Source: Pyxidicoccus sp. MSG2
GTDB lineage: Bacteria; Myxococcota; Myxococcia; Myxococcales; Myxococcaceae
DNA length: 64,000 nucleotides
NCBI RefSeq assembly: GCF_026626705.1
Contig: NZ_JAPNKC010000001.1
Coordinates: 5,970,001 to 6,034,000 of the forward strand
Direction: 5' to 3'
Part shown: piece by piece, positions 28,792 through 36,930 of the stretch
Layout of the letters: each line of letters opens with the position of its first letter
Numbering within the stretch: the first letter of the stretch is position 1
The notes under the pieces: model-generated
The model's database searches: none
Seen by the model: the letters and a program-made list of their open reading frames with translations, nothing else
Told to the model about the DNA's origin: nothing
Program-made: the position numbers and the translations under genes

Positions 28792-29715
28792 ATGTCCCTC
28801 ATCCTCGCCATGTCGTCGGCCACCGTGGCGTGCAATCCCCCCGAGCCCATTGTTCCGGATGAGGCGTGGGAGACGGGCGAAGCAACCCAGCCGCTGGGGC
28901 CCGCGGCCTGCGAGCCGGGAGGCAGCCTCTTCGCGCCCGGAGAGATTTCCCTGCCGGAGCGCTCGGAGTACCGGCTCTCCATCTCCGCGGACGGGCGGAC
29001 GGCGTACTACCACGTCGACCACGAGGCGCCGCCGTACCAGACCCTCTACGTGACGCGTCTGGTGAATGGGCACTGGACTCCTGGTGAGGTGGCGCCGTTC
29101 TCGGGCACGTACCAGGACTCGGACCCGTTCATCTCCCCGGATGGCCGGTCGCTCTACTTCTCGTCCATCCGCCCGGTGGATGGCGTGCTGCGCGACGACA
29201 CCGACCTCTACGTCGTACGCCGTGTCGGCAACGGATGGGGGCCGGCCGAGCACCTCGGGCCCAACGTCAACTCCGTGCGGCAGGAATTGTACGCGAGCGT
29301 GACGAACGACGGGACGCTGTACTTCGCGAGCGGCACGTTCGACTCGGACTTCGAAATCTACCGCTCGGTGCGCACGCGGACGGGCTACGCACCGGCGGAG
29401 AACCTGGGCCCTGGCGTGAACAGCCCGGACACCTGGGAGTACAACCCGTGGGTGTCTCCGGATGGGCGGCTGATGGTCTTCGCCACGCTCAACCGTCCGG
29501 ATGGGTACGGGTTGGGTGACCTCTACGTGAGCTACAACCGCGGCGGCACGTGGTCGCAGGCCATCAACCTGGGCCCGGCGGTGAACACGGAGAAGGACGA
29601 GTTCCACCCCCTGGTGAGCCGGGACTTGCGCCAGCTCTACTTCGTGCGGCAGACGTGGAATCCGTTCGTCCCGTCCGACTTCTACCGCCTCGACACGTAC
29701 TGCCTCTTCCGCTGA
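28792..29715 (+). CDS. PD40/WD40-like beta-propeller lipoprotein
   Basis: At least 307 residues. The N-terminus has a hydrophobic signal ending TVAC, a probable lipobox. Four repeats of the PD40/TolB type follow (DPFISPDGRSLYF, ASVTNDGTLYF, NPWVSPDGRLMVF, HPLVSRDLRQLYF), so it should fold as a small beta-propeller anchored in the envelope. The start is odd. The ATG at 28792 has no ribosome site, while AGGAGG at 28753-28758 lies 6 bases before an in-frame ATA at 28765. Starting there adds IHPSLKQWS and gives the signal a basic residue. The gene is preceded by tandem AlgR-type boxes and is the likely target of the LytTR system. Confidence 0.8.
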   Translation: MSLILAMSSATVACNPPEPIVPDEAWETGEATQPLGPAACEPGGSLFAPGEISLPERSEYRLSISADGRTAYYHVDHEAPPYQTLYVTRLVNGHWTPGEVAPFSGTYQDSDPFISPDGRSLYFSSIRPVDGVLRDDTDLYVVRRVGNGWGPAEHLGPNVNSVRQELYASVTNDGTLYFASGTFDSDFEIYRSVRTRTGYAPAENLGPGVNSPDTWEYNPWVSPDGRLMVFATLNRPDGYGLGDLYVSYNRGGTWSQAINLGPAVNTEKDEFHPLVSRDLRQLYFVRQTWNPFVPSDFYRLDTYCLFR

Positions 29716-29728
29716 GCCGTGACGGCGG

Positions 29729-29758
29729 GGCGCCCACGCATGCGAAGGCGTGGGCGCC
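29729..29758. terminator. Rho-independent-type terminator between convergent genes
   Basis: GGCGCCCACGC (29729-29739) pairs perfectly with GCGTGGGCGCC (29748-29758) around an 8-base loop and is followed by TTCCTT. It lies between the stop at 29715 and the stop of the opposing gene at 29767. Confidence 0.72.
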
Positions 29759-29766
29759 TTCCTTCA

Positions 29767-30195
29767 CTACCAGGGGATGCTGCATGGAAGCGTCTTGTAC
29801 ACCACGGGCGAGGCCACGCCGTTCGCATCCACCGCGTAGGCCTCCACCTTGAGCGACCAGAGGTACTCCTCGCCGCGGACGGGGGCGCGCGGGCAGTAGA
29901 AGTGCTCGGGGCTGCTGCCCTGGTACCAGCCGCTCACGTAGACATTGCCGTTCCAGGACTGCGTCTCCGTGGTCTGCCAGTAGTAGGTGTAGGGCGCGGG
30001 GCCGCTGCTGACGGTGTTCGTGAACACGGTGTCGCCCGTGCTGATGTTGCGGGTGAACGTCAGAGAGGACGTGAGCGACTGCACGCTGCTGCCGTACTCG
30101 GGAGCAGTGCCTTCCTCCAGCGACGGCGCGCCGCACGCATACAGCGAGGCACTGACCACGACGAGGAGCGCCTGACGGGACACGAGCTTCAGCAT
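29767..30195 (-). CDS. Small lipoprotein of unknown function (PYTYxW family, copy 1)
   Basis: A 142-residue protein with a lipoprotein signal (LLVVVSASLYACGAP, Cys about 21). The mature part is beta-rich with PYTYYWQTTE, a Trp/Tyr-rich middle, VDANGVASPV and a Cys close to each end. The ATG at 30195 is preceded by AGGAGAA. Another protein in this window (44169-44621) shares the layout: PYTYQWQ, Tyr-rich middle, VDANTYVSNEV and a C-terminal Cys. I infer a common immunoglobulin-like fold. No function can be assigned. Confidence 0.75.
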   Translation of the reverse strand: MLKLVSRQALLVVVSASLYACGAPSLEEGTAPEYGSSVQSLTSSLTFTRNISTGDTVFTNTVSSGPAPYTYYWQTTETQSWNGNVYVSGWYQGSSPEHFYCPRAPVRGEEYLWSLKVEAYAVDANGVASPVVYKTLPCSIPW

Positions 30196-30253
30196 GGTGG
30201 GTTCTCCTGAGGCACTTCGGGCACGGACGGCAGGGAGACCGCGCCCGCCCGTT

Positions 30254-31222
30254 TCAGCCGAGGCGGTCCCAGGTGCCGTCGTCCTTCAAGAGGAACACAC
30301 CTCCGCTCTTGATGGAACACAGCCCCAGGTTTGCGGCGGAGAGGAGCATGCGGCAGGAGGTGTCCTCCACCTGCTCGTCGCTGTCATCCGCCAGGGCGGA
30401 GAGGACGCCCTCGCCCGTCAGCTTGAACACGCGGGAGTCCGTGCTGACGAAGACCTCACCCGCGTGCACGCACACGTCCCGGAGGTCCTCGTGCAGGCCC
30501 GTGTCGAGCGCCTCCCACCGGCCCCTCCGTCCCCGGACCAGCGTTCCCTCCTGGCCGACGATGTAGACGAGCCCCTCCTCGGTGAGGGTGACGGCGCCCA
30601 GCTGCGCCCGGGTCGGCGAGTCCTCACGGCTCCAGCCCTCGCCGGTGCGGACCCAGATTTCGCCCTTCCAGCCCACCGCGTAGATTTCGTTCGCTGAGCG
30701 GCCCGCGAGGCCGGTGAAGTGCACGACGCCGTCATCGACACCCGGCGCGGGGGCGCTCAGGTCGGTCCACCGTCCATCCACTTCCCGGCGCAGGACTTCC
30801 CGGCCCAGGCCGCACGCGTAGATGACGTTGTCGATGGTGGCGAGGTGGGTCATCCCGATGTGCCCGGGGATGCTCGACACCGACGCCGTCGACCCTTCCG
30901 CCGACGGGCGCAGTTCGCACACCGGGCCGCCCTCGCCCAGCGCCAGGACGCTCCAGGTGGACTCGCCCGGAGTGCGCGCGGCCGTCATGCTGAAGGTCGT
31001 CCAGTCCAGCCTCGTCTCGAGCGGGTGCCACTGCCCGTCGAGGTACAGGCTGAACACGCTCTGGGGCTTGCCGGCGGCCGCCAGGTGAAGGTCCTCCGCC
31101 GCGACGAGGAGCGGCCCGTCCCCGGCACCCACCACGCATCCGCCGATGAACCTGAAGCGCTCCGTATCCAAGTTGCACGCTCTCCGTCGGAGCACCGTAG
31201 AGGGCCGGACCTGGCCGGGCAA
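30254..31222 (-). CDS. Beta-propeller-like protein of unknown function
   Basis: Up to 322 residues with repeated short blades (TWSVLALGEGGPVCELR, NEIYAVGWKGEIWVRTGEGW, GLVYIVGQEGTLVRGRRGRWEAL, GEVFVSTDSRVFKL) suggesting a five- to seven-bladed propeller of the BNR/YCF48-like kind. No signal peptide or membrane helix is seen, so it is probably cytoplasmic. The start is uncertain: TTG at 31222, or TTG at 31171 with GGAG 10 bases upstream and closer to the conserved part. It lies between the small lipoprotein and export cluster B with no shared function evident. Confidence 0.68.
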   Translation of the reverse strand: MPGQVRPSTVLRRRACNLDTERFRFIGGCVVGAGDGPLLVAAEDLHLAAAGKPQSVFSLYLDGQWHPLETRLDWTTFSMTAARTPGESTWSVLALGEGGPVCELRPSAEGSTASVSSIPGHIGMTHLATIDNVIYACGLGREVLRREVDGRWTDLSAPAPGVDDGVVHFTGLAGRSANEIYAVGWKGEIWVRTGEGWSREDSPTRAQLGAVTLTEEGLVYIVGQEGTLVRGRRGRWEALDTGLHEDLRDVCVHAGEVFVSTDSRVFKLTGEGVLSALADDSDEQVEDTSCRMLLSAANLGLCSIKSGGVFLLKDDGTWDRLG

Positions 31223-31255
31223 GCGGCCTGGCCCGCGGACTCCGGGCGCGGCTCC

Positions 31256-31975
31256 TCACCGCACGGCGGCGGCCAGCTCCAGCGTGTGAGGCTGTGCCAC
31301 GGCGTCGTCCATCCGGAAGCCATCCGCCAGCCGCACCACGCGCCGGGCCCGCCGCATGACGCGCGGGTCGTGCGTGGAGAAGAGGAACGTGACGTGGTGC
31401 GTGCGGTTGAGCTCCTCCATCAGGTCCAGAATCTGCTCGCTCGTCACGGAGTCCAGGTTCGCCGTCGGCTCGTCCGCGAGGACGATTTGCGGCTGCGTCA
31501 CCAGGGCGCGGGCAATGGCCACGCGCTGCCGCTGGCCGCCGGACAGCTCGTCGGGGCGGTGCTTCAGCACGTGGGACAGCCCCACGTCCTTCGCGATGCT
31601 CAGGGCCCGGGCACGCAGGGTGGAGCGCGGCTCGTCGCGGATGAGGCAGGGGAACTCGATGTTCTCCAGCACGTTCAGCACGGGGATGAGGTTGAACGCC
31701 TGGAAGATGAAGCCAATCTTCCGGTTGCGCAGCTCGGCGAGCTCGTTGAAGTCGCGGTCGCCAATCTCGCGTCCCTCCAGCTTGTAGGAGCCGTGCGTGG
31801 CCCGGTCCAGGCAGCCGATGATGTTGAGCAGCGTCGTCTTGCCCGAGCCCGACGGCCCCATCACCACGGTGAACTCGCCCTCCTCCACGTCCAGGTCCAC
31901 GCCCCGGAGCGCCTCCACGGTGGTCTTCCCCAACTGGTAGCTCTTGTGGATGTCCCGCATCTCGACGATGGCCAT
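31256..31975 (-). CDS. ABC transporter ATPase, LolD/MacB type (exporter B)
   Basis: A 239-residue ATPase with Walker A GPSGSGKTT, signature LSGGQRQRVAIARA, Walker B IVLADEPTANL and the switch His in STHD. AAAGGAA precedes the ATG at 31975 by a short gap. It is the last gene of cluster B (two permeases, LolA-like protein, outer-membrane barrel, then this ATPase), 18 bp after the barrel gene. It should power the permeases at 34240 and 35499. A C-terminal extension past the core is short and hydrophobic. Confidence 0.92.
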   Translation of the reverse strand: MAIVEMRDIHKSYQLGKTTVEALRGVDLDVEEGEFTVVMGPSGSGKTTLLNIIGCLDRATHGSYKLEGREIGDRDFNELAELRNRKIGFIFQAFNLIPVLNVLENIEFPCLIRDEPRSTLRARALSIAKDVGLSHVLKHRPDELSGGQRQRVAIARALVTQPQIVLADEPTANLDSVTSEQILDLMEELNRTHHVTFLFSTHDPRVMRRARRVVRLADGFRMDDAVAQPHTLELAAAVR

Positions 31976-31993
31976 GGTGTTCCTTTCGATTCG

Positions 31994-33466
31994 TTAGAAG
32001 AAGGCGCGAGCGCTCATCAGCGCGCGCCAGTCGGTGGAGGAGAGCGCCAGCTCTCCGTAGGTCCTGCTGCCCACCTCCACGCCGTTCAGCACGGGCAGTG
32101 GGATGTAGGCGGCGGCAGTGAGCGTCAGCCAGTCGCGGGCCGACCAGCTCAGGGACGGGCTGAGCTGCCCGGAGAAGTCCCCCAGGCTCAGCACCAGCGA
32201 TGCGCCCGCCGTGAAGTCGTCGTGAATCTGCGGCTTGCTGTAGCTGACGAAGAGATAGTGCCGGCGCAGCGGGTCGAAGCTGTAGCGCTGCGGCGTCCCC
32301 GGGTCCGAGGACGCGCCCGCGCCGCCCAGCACGCCCGCGATGCTCCCGGCCAGCGCCGGATTGGCCCGTGCCAGCTCTCCCGCGGCAGCCAGCGTCTCCA
32401 CGTAGCGGGCGAAGCCCGTTGAGTCCAACCCGTCCGCATGGAACGCGTACTCCGCTGACAGCATCGCGCTGTCCTCGAAGAGGTACCGCGCTCCCAGGAG
32501 CACCTGCGGCCGCAGCCGTCCGTCATGCAGGCGCGGGCGCGAGGCCAGCGCCACGTTCCGCGCCACGCAGTCCGCCAGCGCGTCCGCGTTGCCGGTACAC
32601 GCGGGCTCCAACTCCAGCCGCGTGGAGCCCGTCTGGAGCAGCGCCTCGCCGTGGACCTCCAGCCCGCCGAAGACGTGCGAGACGGAAGCGCCGAGGCGGT
32701 GCTTGTGCGCGAAGGCGTCGTTGTAGAGGTGGGTGAAGGCGTAGACGAGGTTGAGGTCCGTGTCCGCCACCAGCGCATAGGCGCGCGCGGCCACCGCGTA
32801 GTGCGCCTCGTCGTCGCGGTCGTCCGCCACCAGGCCCTGCTGGGCCTCGGACGTGGGCTGGTCCGGGTAGACGAGCAGCGCCGTGGGCAGGCCCGCGTAC
32901 TGCCGCAGCACCCTGGCCGCGCCCACGAGCGAGAAGGTGAAGCGGTCGAAGGGCATCTCCACCCGCGCCAGCCACGCGCCGGCCCGCTGGGACGCCGGGT
33001 CGGTGGGGTCCTTGGGCGGGTTGAGGAAGTCTGTCGGGTTCTGCGCCAGACCCGCGCCCCACACCACGCGCTTCTTGCCCACGGTGAGGCTCAGGTGCGG
33101 CGTCAGCGCCCAGTCGCCATACAGCTCGCTCACCACGATGGAGGGGCGGTACTCGGGCAGGTCTCTCTCCACGCCCTCGATGAGGCCGGCGCGCTGCCAG
33201 AAGAGGGACACGTCCGTGTTCAGGAAGGCTTCGGGAGTGAAGCGCAGCTTGAGCTGGAGGTTGCCCTCGGTGAGGTTCGTCAGCGCGGGCTGGCCCTCGC
33301 CGGGCAGCATGCGCTCGGAGAGGATGCGCGCGTAGGTGAAGCGGCTGTCGAGGTAGCCCGTCGTCGTCACCTCGAGCGAGTGAGACGACTCGGCCACGGG
33401 CGCGTCCTCGACAGGCGCCTGCGCGAGGAAGGCGGCGGTGAGCAGCGAAGGGAGCAGGGGCATCAT
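31994..33466 (-). CDS. Outer-membrane beta-barrel protein of exporter B
   Basis: A 490-residue exported protein. A signal peptide (MMPLLPSLLTAAFLAQA) is followed by alternating amphipathic strands with many aromatic residues (LEVTTTGYLDSRFTYA, LSLTVGKKRVVWGAGLAQN, DLNLVYAFTHLYND) and a final Phe (ARAFF), the outer-membrane assembly signal. It resembles DUF1302-type barrels that travel with LolA-like and MacB-like genes. ATG 33466 is chosen over a long upstream open frame because the signal starts there. It probably provides the outer-membrane step for the exported substrate; this is inferred from context. Confidence 0.8.
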   Translation of the reverse strand: MMPLLPSLLTAAFLAQAPVEDAPVAESSHSLEVTTTGYLDSRFTYARILSERMLPGEGQPALTNLTEGNLQLKLRFTPEAFLNTDVSLFWQRAGLIEGVERDLPEYRPSIVVSELYGDWALTPHLSLTVGKKRVVWGAGLAQNPTDFLNPPKDPTDPASQRAGAWLARVEMPFDRFTFSLVGAARVLRQYAGLPTALLVYPDQPTSEAQQGLVADDRDDEAHYAVAARAYALVADTDLNLVYAFTHLYNDAFAHKHRLGASVSHVFGGLEVHGEALLQTGSTRLELEPACTGNADALADCVARNVALASRPRLHDGRLRPQVLLGARYLFEDSAMLSAEYAFHADGLDSTGFARYVETLAAAGELARANPALAGSIAGVLGGAGASSDPGTPQRYSFDPLRRHYLFVSYSKPQIHDDFTAGASLVLSLGDFSGQLSPSLSWSARDWLTLTAAAYIPLPVLNGVEVGSRTYGELALSSTDWRALMSARAFF

Positions 33467-33483
33467 GGCGCGCACTCGGGTGT

Positions 33484-34209
33484 TCAGCGGCCCAGGTCGT
33501 CGAGGACGAAGCGCCCGGTCGGCAGCGCGTCGCGCAGCTCGAAGCGGTCGAAGGTCAGCTCGCTGAAGCGCTGGGTGACAATCATGTTCCGCATGCGCAC
33601 GCGGGACGGGCGGCGCAGCCCGCCGAAGTCGCGCACGTCGGTGAACTCGGCGGTGCGCAGCAGCTTGCCGCTCACCGTGTAGTACTCGCCCTTCAGCGGG
33701 AGGCCGTCCGCCTTGCCCAGCCACAGCTTGACGCGGTCATACGCGGCGTCTTCCGTCTTCGCGTGCAGCTCCAGCACCCACGCCTGCTCCTCCCCGGCGA
33801 GCAGCTTCGCGTCGTAGTCCCGCGTGTAGTTGGTGCGCAGCACGTCCGCGTTGTTGAAGTCACCGCCCTGGAACGAGTCACGGTTGGCGATGCGCAGCGC
33901 TCGCTTGAGGTTGGGCATGTAGACCCAGGAGTTGTCCCCCACGCGGAGGATTTCCTGCCCGCGCGAGGCGGCGGGCTCCTGGAACCAGGCGCGGAAGCGG
34001 TCCGTGCCGGACTTCATCACCTTCATCCGGTACGTCCGCGTGCTGCCGTCCTCGCGGTGGGCCGTCATCACCATGATGGCCTCGAAGCTCGCGGGCCCCA
34101 TGACGGCGTCGTACTGGCGGAGCAGCTCCTCCGCGGACGGCGGCGCGGCGGAAGCGGAGGCGGAGAGTGGGAGCAATGACAGACACAGCAGGAGTGCGAG
34201 TGACTTCAT
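33484..34209 (-). CDS. LolA-like outer-membrane lipoprotein-sorting protein (exporter B)
   Basis: A 241-residue exported protein with a clean signal peptide (MKSLALLLCLSLLPLSASA). The mature part matches the LolA-like outer membrane lipoprotein-sorting family: EAIMVMTAHREDGSTRTYRM, FRAWFQEPAASRGQEILR and SWVYMPNLKRALRI. The fold is a half-barrel that carries lipid-modified or hydrophobic cargo across the periplasm. It lies between the permease genes and the outer-membrane barrel, giving a complete inner membrane-periplasm-outer membrane route. It is distinct from housekeeping LolA. Confidence 0.87.
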   Translation of the reverse strand: MKSLALLLCLSLLPLSASASAAPPSAEELLRQYDAVMGPASFEAIMVMTAHREDGSTRTYRMKVMKSGTDRFRAWFQEPAASRGQEILRVGDNSWVYMPNLKRALRIANRDSFQGGDFNNADVLRTNYTRDYDAKLLAGEEQAWVLELHAKTEDAAYDRVKLWLGKADGLPLKGEYYTVSGKLLRTAEFTDVRDFGGLRRPSRVRMRNMIVTQRFSELTFDRFELRDALPTGRFVLDDLGR

Positions 34210-34239
34210 GGGAGGTCTCCAGGCGAAGGAGGGCCGCGC

Positions 34240-35460
34240 TCACAGCGAGCGCAGCGCCTCGACGGGGTGCAGGCGCGCGGCGCGCAGCGCGGGGAACACG
34301 GCGGCCAGGACGGCGCCGAGCGTGGAGGTGAGCAGCACCGCCGCCAGCAGCCGCGGCGTGAGGGCGGGGATGATGGTGTACGGAGCGGTGCCGCCGGGCA
34401 TGGCCATCTGGAACCCGCCCTGCGCGGCGGAGACGGCGACCTGCGCGAAGACGAGGCCGGCGCCGAGCACTCCGCCCAGCAGCGCCTGGAGCGCGGCCTC
34501 CAGCAGGAACAGCCCGCCCACCTGCCAGCGGCGGATGCCCACGGCCAGCATGGTGCCAATCTCGCGGGTGCGCTCCTTCACGCTCATCCACATGGCGTTG
34601 GCCACGCCGAAGACAGCCAGGATAATGCACACCCCGACGATGATGGTGAGCATGACCTGCTGGGTGCGGATGCGGTCCACGACGCCCGGGCGCAGGTCCG
34701 CCCAGGTGTGCACCTCGTACGTGTCCCCCAGCGCCTCTCGCAGCCTCGCCGCCACCGCGTCCACCTCGTCGCGGTCCTTCACCGCCACCACGTACTCGGT
34801 GACGCGTCCGTCCATGCGCAGCAGCCGCTGCGCTTCGGCGAGGGGCAGGGACAGCGTGCGCTTGGACTCCTGCGGGTTGAGGCTGATGACGGTGCCGACG
34901 AGGTCCAGGTCGAGCGCGTTCTCCTTGTTCTTCTGCGTGGTGGCCTGGAGGACCAGGGTCGCTCCGGGCTTCAGCTCCAGCGCGCTGGCCAGCTCCTGGC
35001 CCATCACCGCGCCCTGGGGCGCGTCCGCGCTCACGGGGCGGCCGTGCACCTCGCGGTGGGCCAGGGGCAGCACGTCCAGCTCGCGCGCGGGGTCCACGCC
35101 CTGGCCGACCACGAGCGTGGCGCGCGAGCCGTTCGACACCTGCCCGGAGAAGGCGATGCGCGGCATGACTGCTCGTACGCCGGGCACGGAGGCCAGCTTC
35201 GCCTCAAGCGCTATATCCTGCGGCAGGTCCAGCTTCAGCGGCTGGTTCTCCTTCAGGTCGAAGTAGCCGCGGCGGTGGACCTGGATGGCACCCACGCGCG
35301 CCTCGACGACGTCGTCGACGGCGGCGTTCTGCATGCCCTTGATGCGGGCGCCGAGGAACAGGCTCACGGCGACGCCGAAGAGGATGGCGCCGGTGGTGAT
35401 GGCATTCCGGGCCTTGCTGCGGGTGAGGTTGCGAACGGCGAGCGTCAGCAGGGGTGACAT
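34240..35460 (-). CDS. ABC transporter permease, MacB/LolE type (exporter B, second)
   Basis: A 406-residue permease with the MacB/LolCE layout: N-terminal helix (TTGAILFGVAVSLFLGARI), periplasmic core domain and a C-terminal FtsX domain with three helices (VMLTIIVGVCIILAVFGVANA; RTREIGTMLAVGIRRWQVG coupling segment; the final ALRAARLHPVEALRSL). The ATG at 35460 is the first with the conserved MSPLLTLAVRNLTRSKARNA start; the frame is open far beyond it but only as antisense/out-of-frame sequence of the neighbour. It would pair with the paralogue at 35499 and the ATPase at 31256. Confidence 0.9.
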   Translation of the reverse strand: MSPLLTLAVRNLTRSKARNAITTGAILFGVAVSLFLGARIKGMQNAAVDDVVEARVGAIQVHRRGYFDLKENQPLKLDLPQDIALEAKLASVPGVRAVMPRIAFSGQVSNGSRATLVVGQGVDPARELDVLPLAHREVHGRPVSADAPQGAVMGQELASALELKPGATLVLQATTQKNKENALDLDLVGTVISLNPQESKRTLSLPLAEAQRLLRMDGRVTEYVVAVKDRDEVDAVAARLREALGDTYEVHTWADLRPGVVDRIRTQQVMLTIIVGVCIILAVFGVANAMWMSVKERTREIGTMLAVGIRRWQVGGLFLLEAALQALLGGVLGAGLVFAQVAVSAAQGGFQMAMPGGTAPYTIIPALTPRLLAAVLLTSTLGAVLAAVFPALRAARLHPVEALRSL

Positions 35461-35498
35461 GGCTTGGAGCTCCGGTGGGGCGCGGAAGAAGAGGGCCT

Positions 35499-36716
35499 TC
35501 AGTTGCCGGCGAGGGCCTGCACGGGACGCAGGCGGCTGGCGCGCCAGGCGGGGTAGAGCGAGAAGAGGGCCGCGCCCACGACGGCCACCGCGACGAGCAG
35601 GGCCAGCTCCCCGGGCGGCATCGCGGGGTGCACCTCGATGGGGATGACGCCCTTGGCCCCCATGGGGACGAAGGAGATGCCCTTGCGCCCCAGGTGCGCG
35701 ACGACGGCCATGCCGACGAGCGCGCCACCGGCTCCCCCCAGGAGGCCCATCACCGCCGCCTCGGCGAGGAAGAGGGCCGCAATCCACGAGCGGCGCACAC
35801 CCACGGCCATCATGGTGCCAATCTCGCGGGTGCGCTCCAGCACCGTCATCAGCGAGGTGTTGGCCACGCCCAGCAGCATCAGCACCAGGAACACCGTCGT
35901 CACGGTGGAGGACAGGGTGCCCATGCGGGCCATGGCGTCCTTCGCCACCGGGGCCACCTCGTCCCACGTGTGCACTTCGTATTCGGGGCCCAGCTCGGCG
36001 CGCAGGCGGCCGGCCACCTCGGGGGCACGGTCGAGGTCCTTCACTGACACGGCCAGCTCCGTGGCGCGGCCCTCCATGCGGAGCAGGCGCTGCGCCATCG
36101 CGAGCGACACCTGGCCGAAGCGCGCCTCGCCGGGGCCGAGCGCCAGCAGCGTGCCGCTCATCTTCGCGGCCTCCGCGTTGAGGGCGCCGTCGCGGTCCGC
36201 CGCGAGCAGCACGGCCTCCGTGCCCGGGTGCAGGCCCACGGCCGAGGACAGCGACTCGGCGAGCAGCAGGTCCGCGTCCTCCTTGAAGGTGGAGCCGGGC
36301 AGCCGGGTGAGCGCCCGCCGGGGGCACACCGCCTGCTCACGCTCCGGGTCCAGTCCCAGCGCGGTGAAGAAGAGGCTCTCGTCGCCCACGCTCATCGTGC
36401 CGGAGAATTGGAGCCGCGGGGCCACCGCCGTGACGCCCTCCACGTGACTCACGCGGGAGAGGAAGGCGTCGTCGGCGGGCACGTCGAGGGAGAGCGGCGT
36501 GGAGAGGACGTTCTTCACGTAGCCCGCGTGGTGCACCTGCACGGCGCCCGTGGCGGCGGTGACGAACTGCACCACGATGCCGCGCTTCATCCCGTTGACG
36601 AAGCCGTGGACGATGACGGTGATGCCCACGCCCACCACGAGGGCCGCGAGGGTGAGCGCGGTGCGGCGGCGGTTGCGCAGGACGTTCCTGCAGGCGACGG
36701 TGAAGAGGGTCCACAT
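35499..36716 (-). CDS. ABC transporter permease, MacB/LolE type (exporter B, first)
   Basis: A 405-residue paralogue of the permease at 34240: helix at about residues 20-42, periplasmic core, then an FtsX domain (VTTVFLVLMLLGVANTSL, RTREIGTMMAVGVRRSW, YPAWRASRLRPVQALAGN). It is the first gene of cluster B and is preceded by a sigma-54 promoter with a predicted 34-base leader. The two permeases probably form a heterodimer, like LolC/LolE, in contrast to the single-chain duplicated permeases of cluster A. Confidence 0.9.
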   Translation of the reverse strand: MWTLFTVACRNVLRNRRRTALTLAALVVGVGITVIVHGFVNGMKRGIVVQFVTAATGAVQVHHAGYVKNVLSTPLSLDVPADDAFLSRVSHVEGVTAVAPRLQFSGTMSVGDESLFFTALGLDPEREQAVCPRRALTRLPGSTFKEDADLLLAESLSSAVGLHPGTEAVLLAADRDGALNAEAAKMSGTLLALGPGEARFGQVSLAMAQRLLRMEGRATELAVSVKDLDRAPEVAGRLRAELGPEYEVHTWDEVAPVAKDAMARMGTLSSTVTTVFLVLMLLGVANTSLMTVLERTREIGTMMAVGVRRSWIAALFLAEAAVMGLLGGAGGALVGMAVVAHLGRKGISFVPMGAKGVIPIEVHPAMPPGELALLVAVAVVGAALFSLYPAWRASRLRPVQALAGN

Positions 36717-36760
36717 GGGCGGGGCGGCTCCGGCTGGGCGATTCGGCGGAGCGGCCCTTG

Positions 36761-36777
36761 AGCACGGCGCGTGCCAG
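36761..36777 (-). promoter_or_regulatory. Sigma-54 (-24/-12) promoter of export cluster B
   Basis: Minus strand CTGGCACGCGCCGTGCT: perfect TGGCACG, exact GG-N10-GC spacing, one mismatch in the -12 block (GTGCT for TTGCT). Predicted transcription start is about 36750, 34 bases before the permease ATG at 36716. A dedicated NtrC-like activator gene lies across the divergent region. Confidence 0.72.
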
Positions 36778-36818
36778 GGCCTCTCTCGCTGGAGACGCAG
36801 CGTGGACGGCCCGTGAAG

Positions 36819-36860
36819 CTGTCAGGAGAGCCGGCGGAGGGGTGCCGGATTTCCTGACAG
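36819..36860. promoter_or_regulatory. 42-bp dyad, candidate enhancer (UAS) for the NtrC-like activator
   Basis: CTGTCAGGAGAGCCGG at 36819-36834 is mirrored by CTGTCAGGAAATCCGG on the other strand at 36860-36845 (13 of 16 positions identical), with a 10-bp centre. It lies about 70-110 bp upstream of the predicted sigma-54 start at 36750, the classical enhancer position, and about 70 bp upstream of the kinase gene on the other side. Confidence 0.65.
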
Positions 36861-36930
36861 GTGGCCGGGAAGCGAGGGCCTCTCCTCTCGGGAAGGGCGG
36901 CCCTGGTGGGTGAGGCCCGGGACGTGCACC

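Noticed and set aside
29661..29670. TCCGTTCGTC as a third LytTR box
   Set aside because: Single copy inside the coding region of the lipoprotein gene, without a partner 21 bp away.
35461..36327. N-terminal extension of the second cluster B permease
   Set aside because: Lies out of frame within the neighbouring permease gene; the conserved permease start is at 35460.
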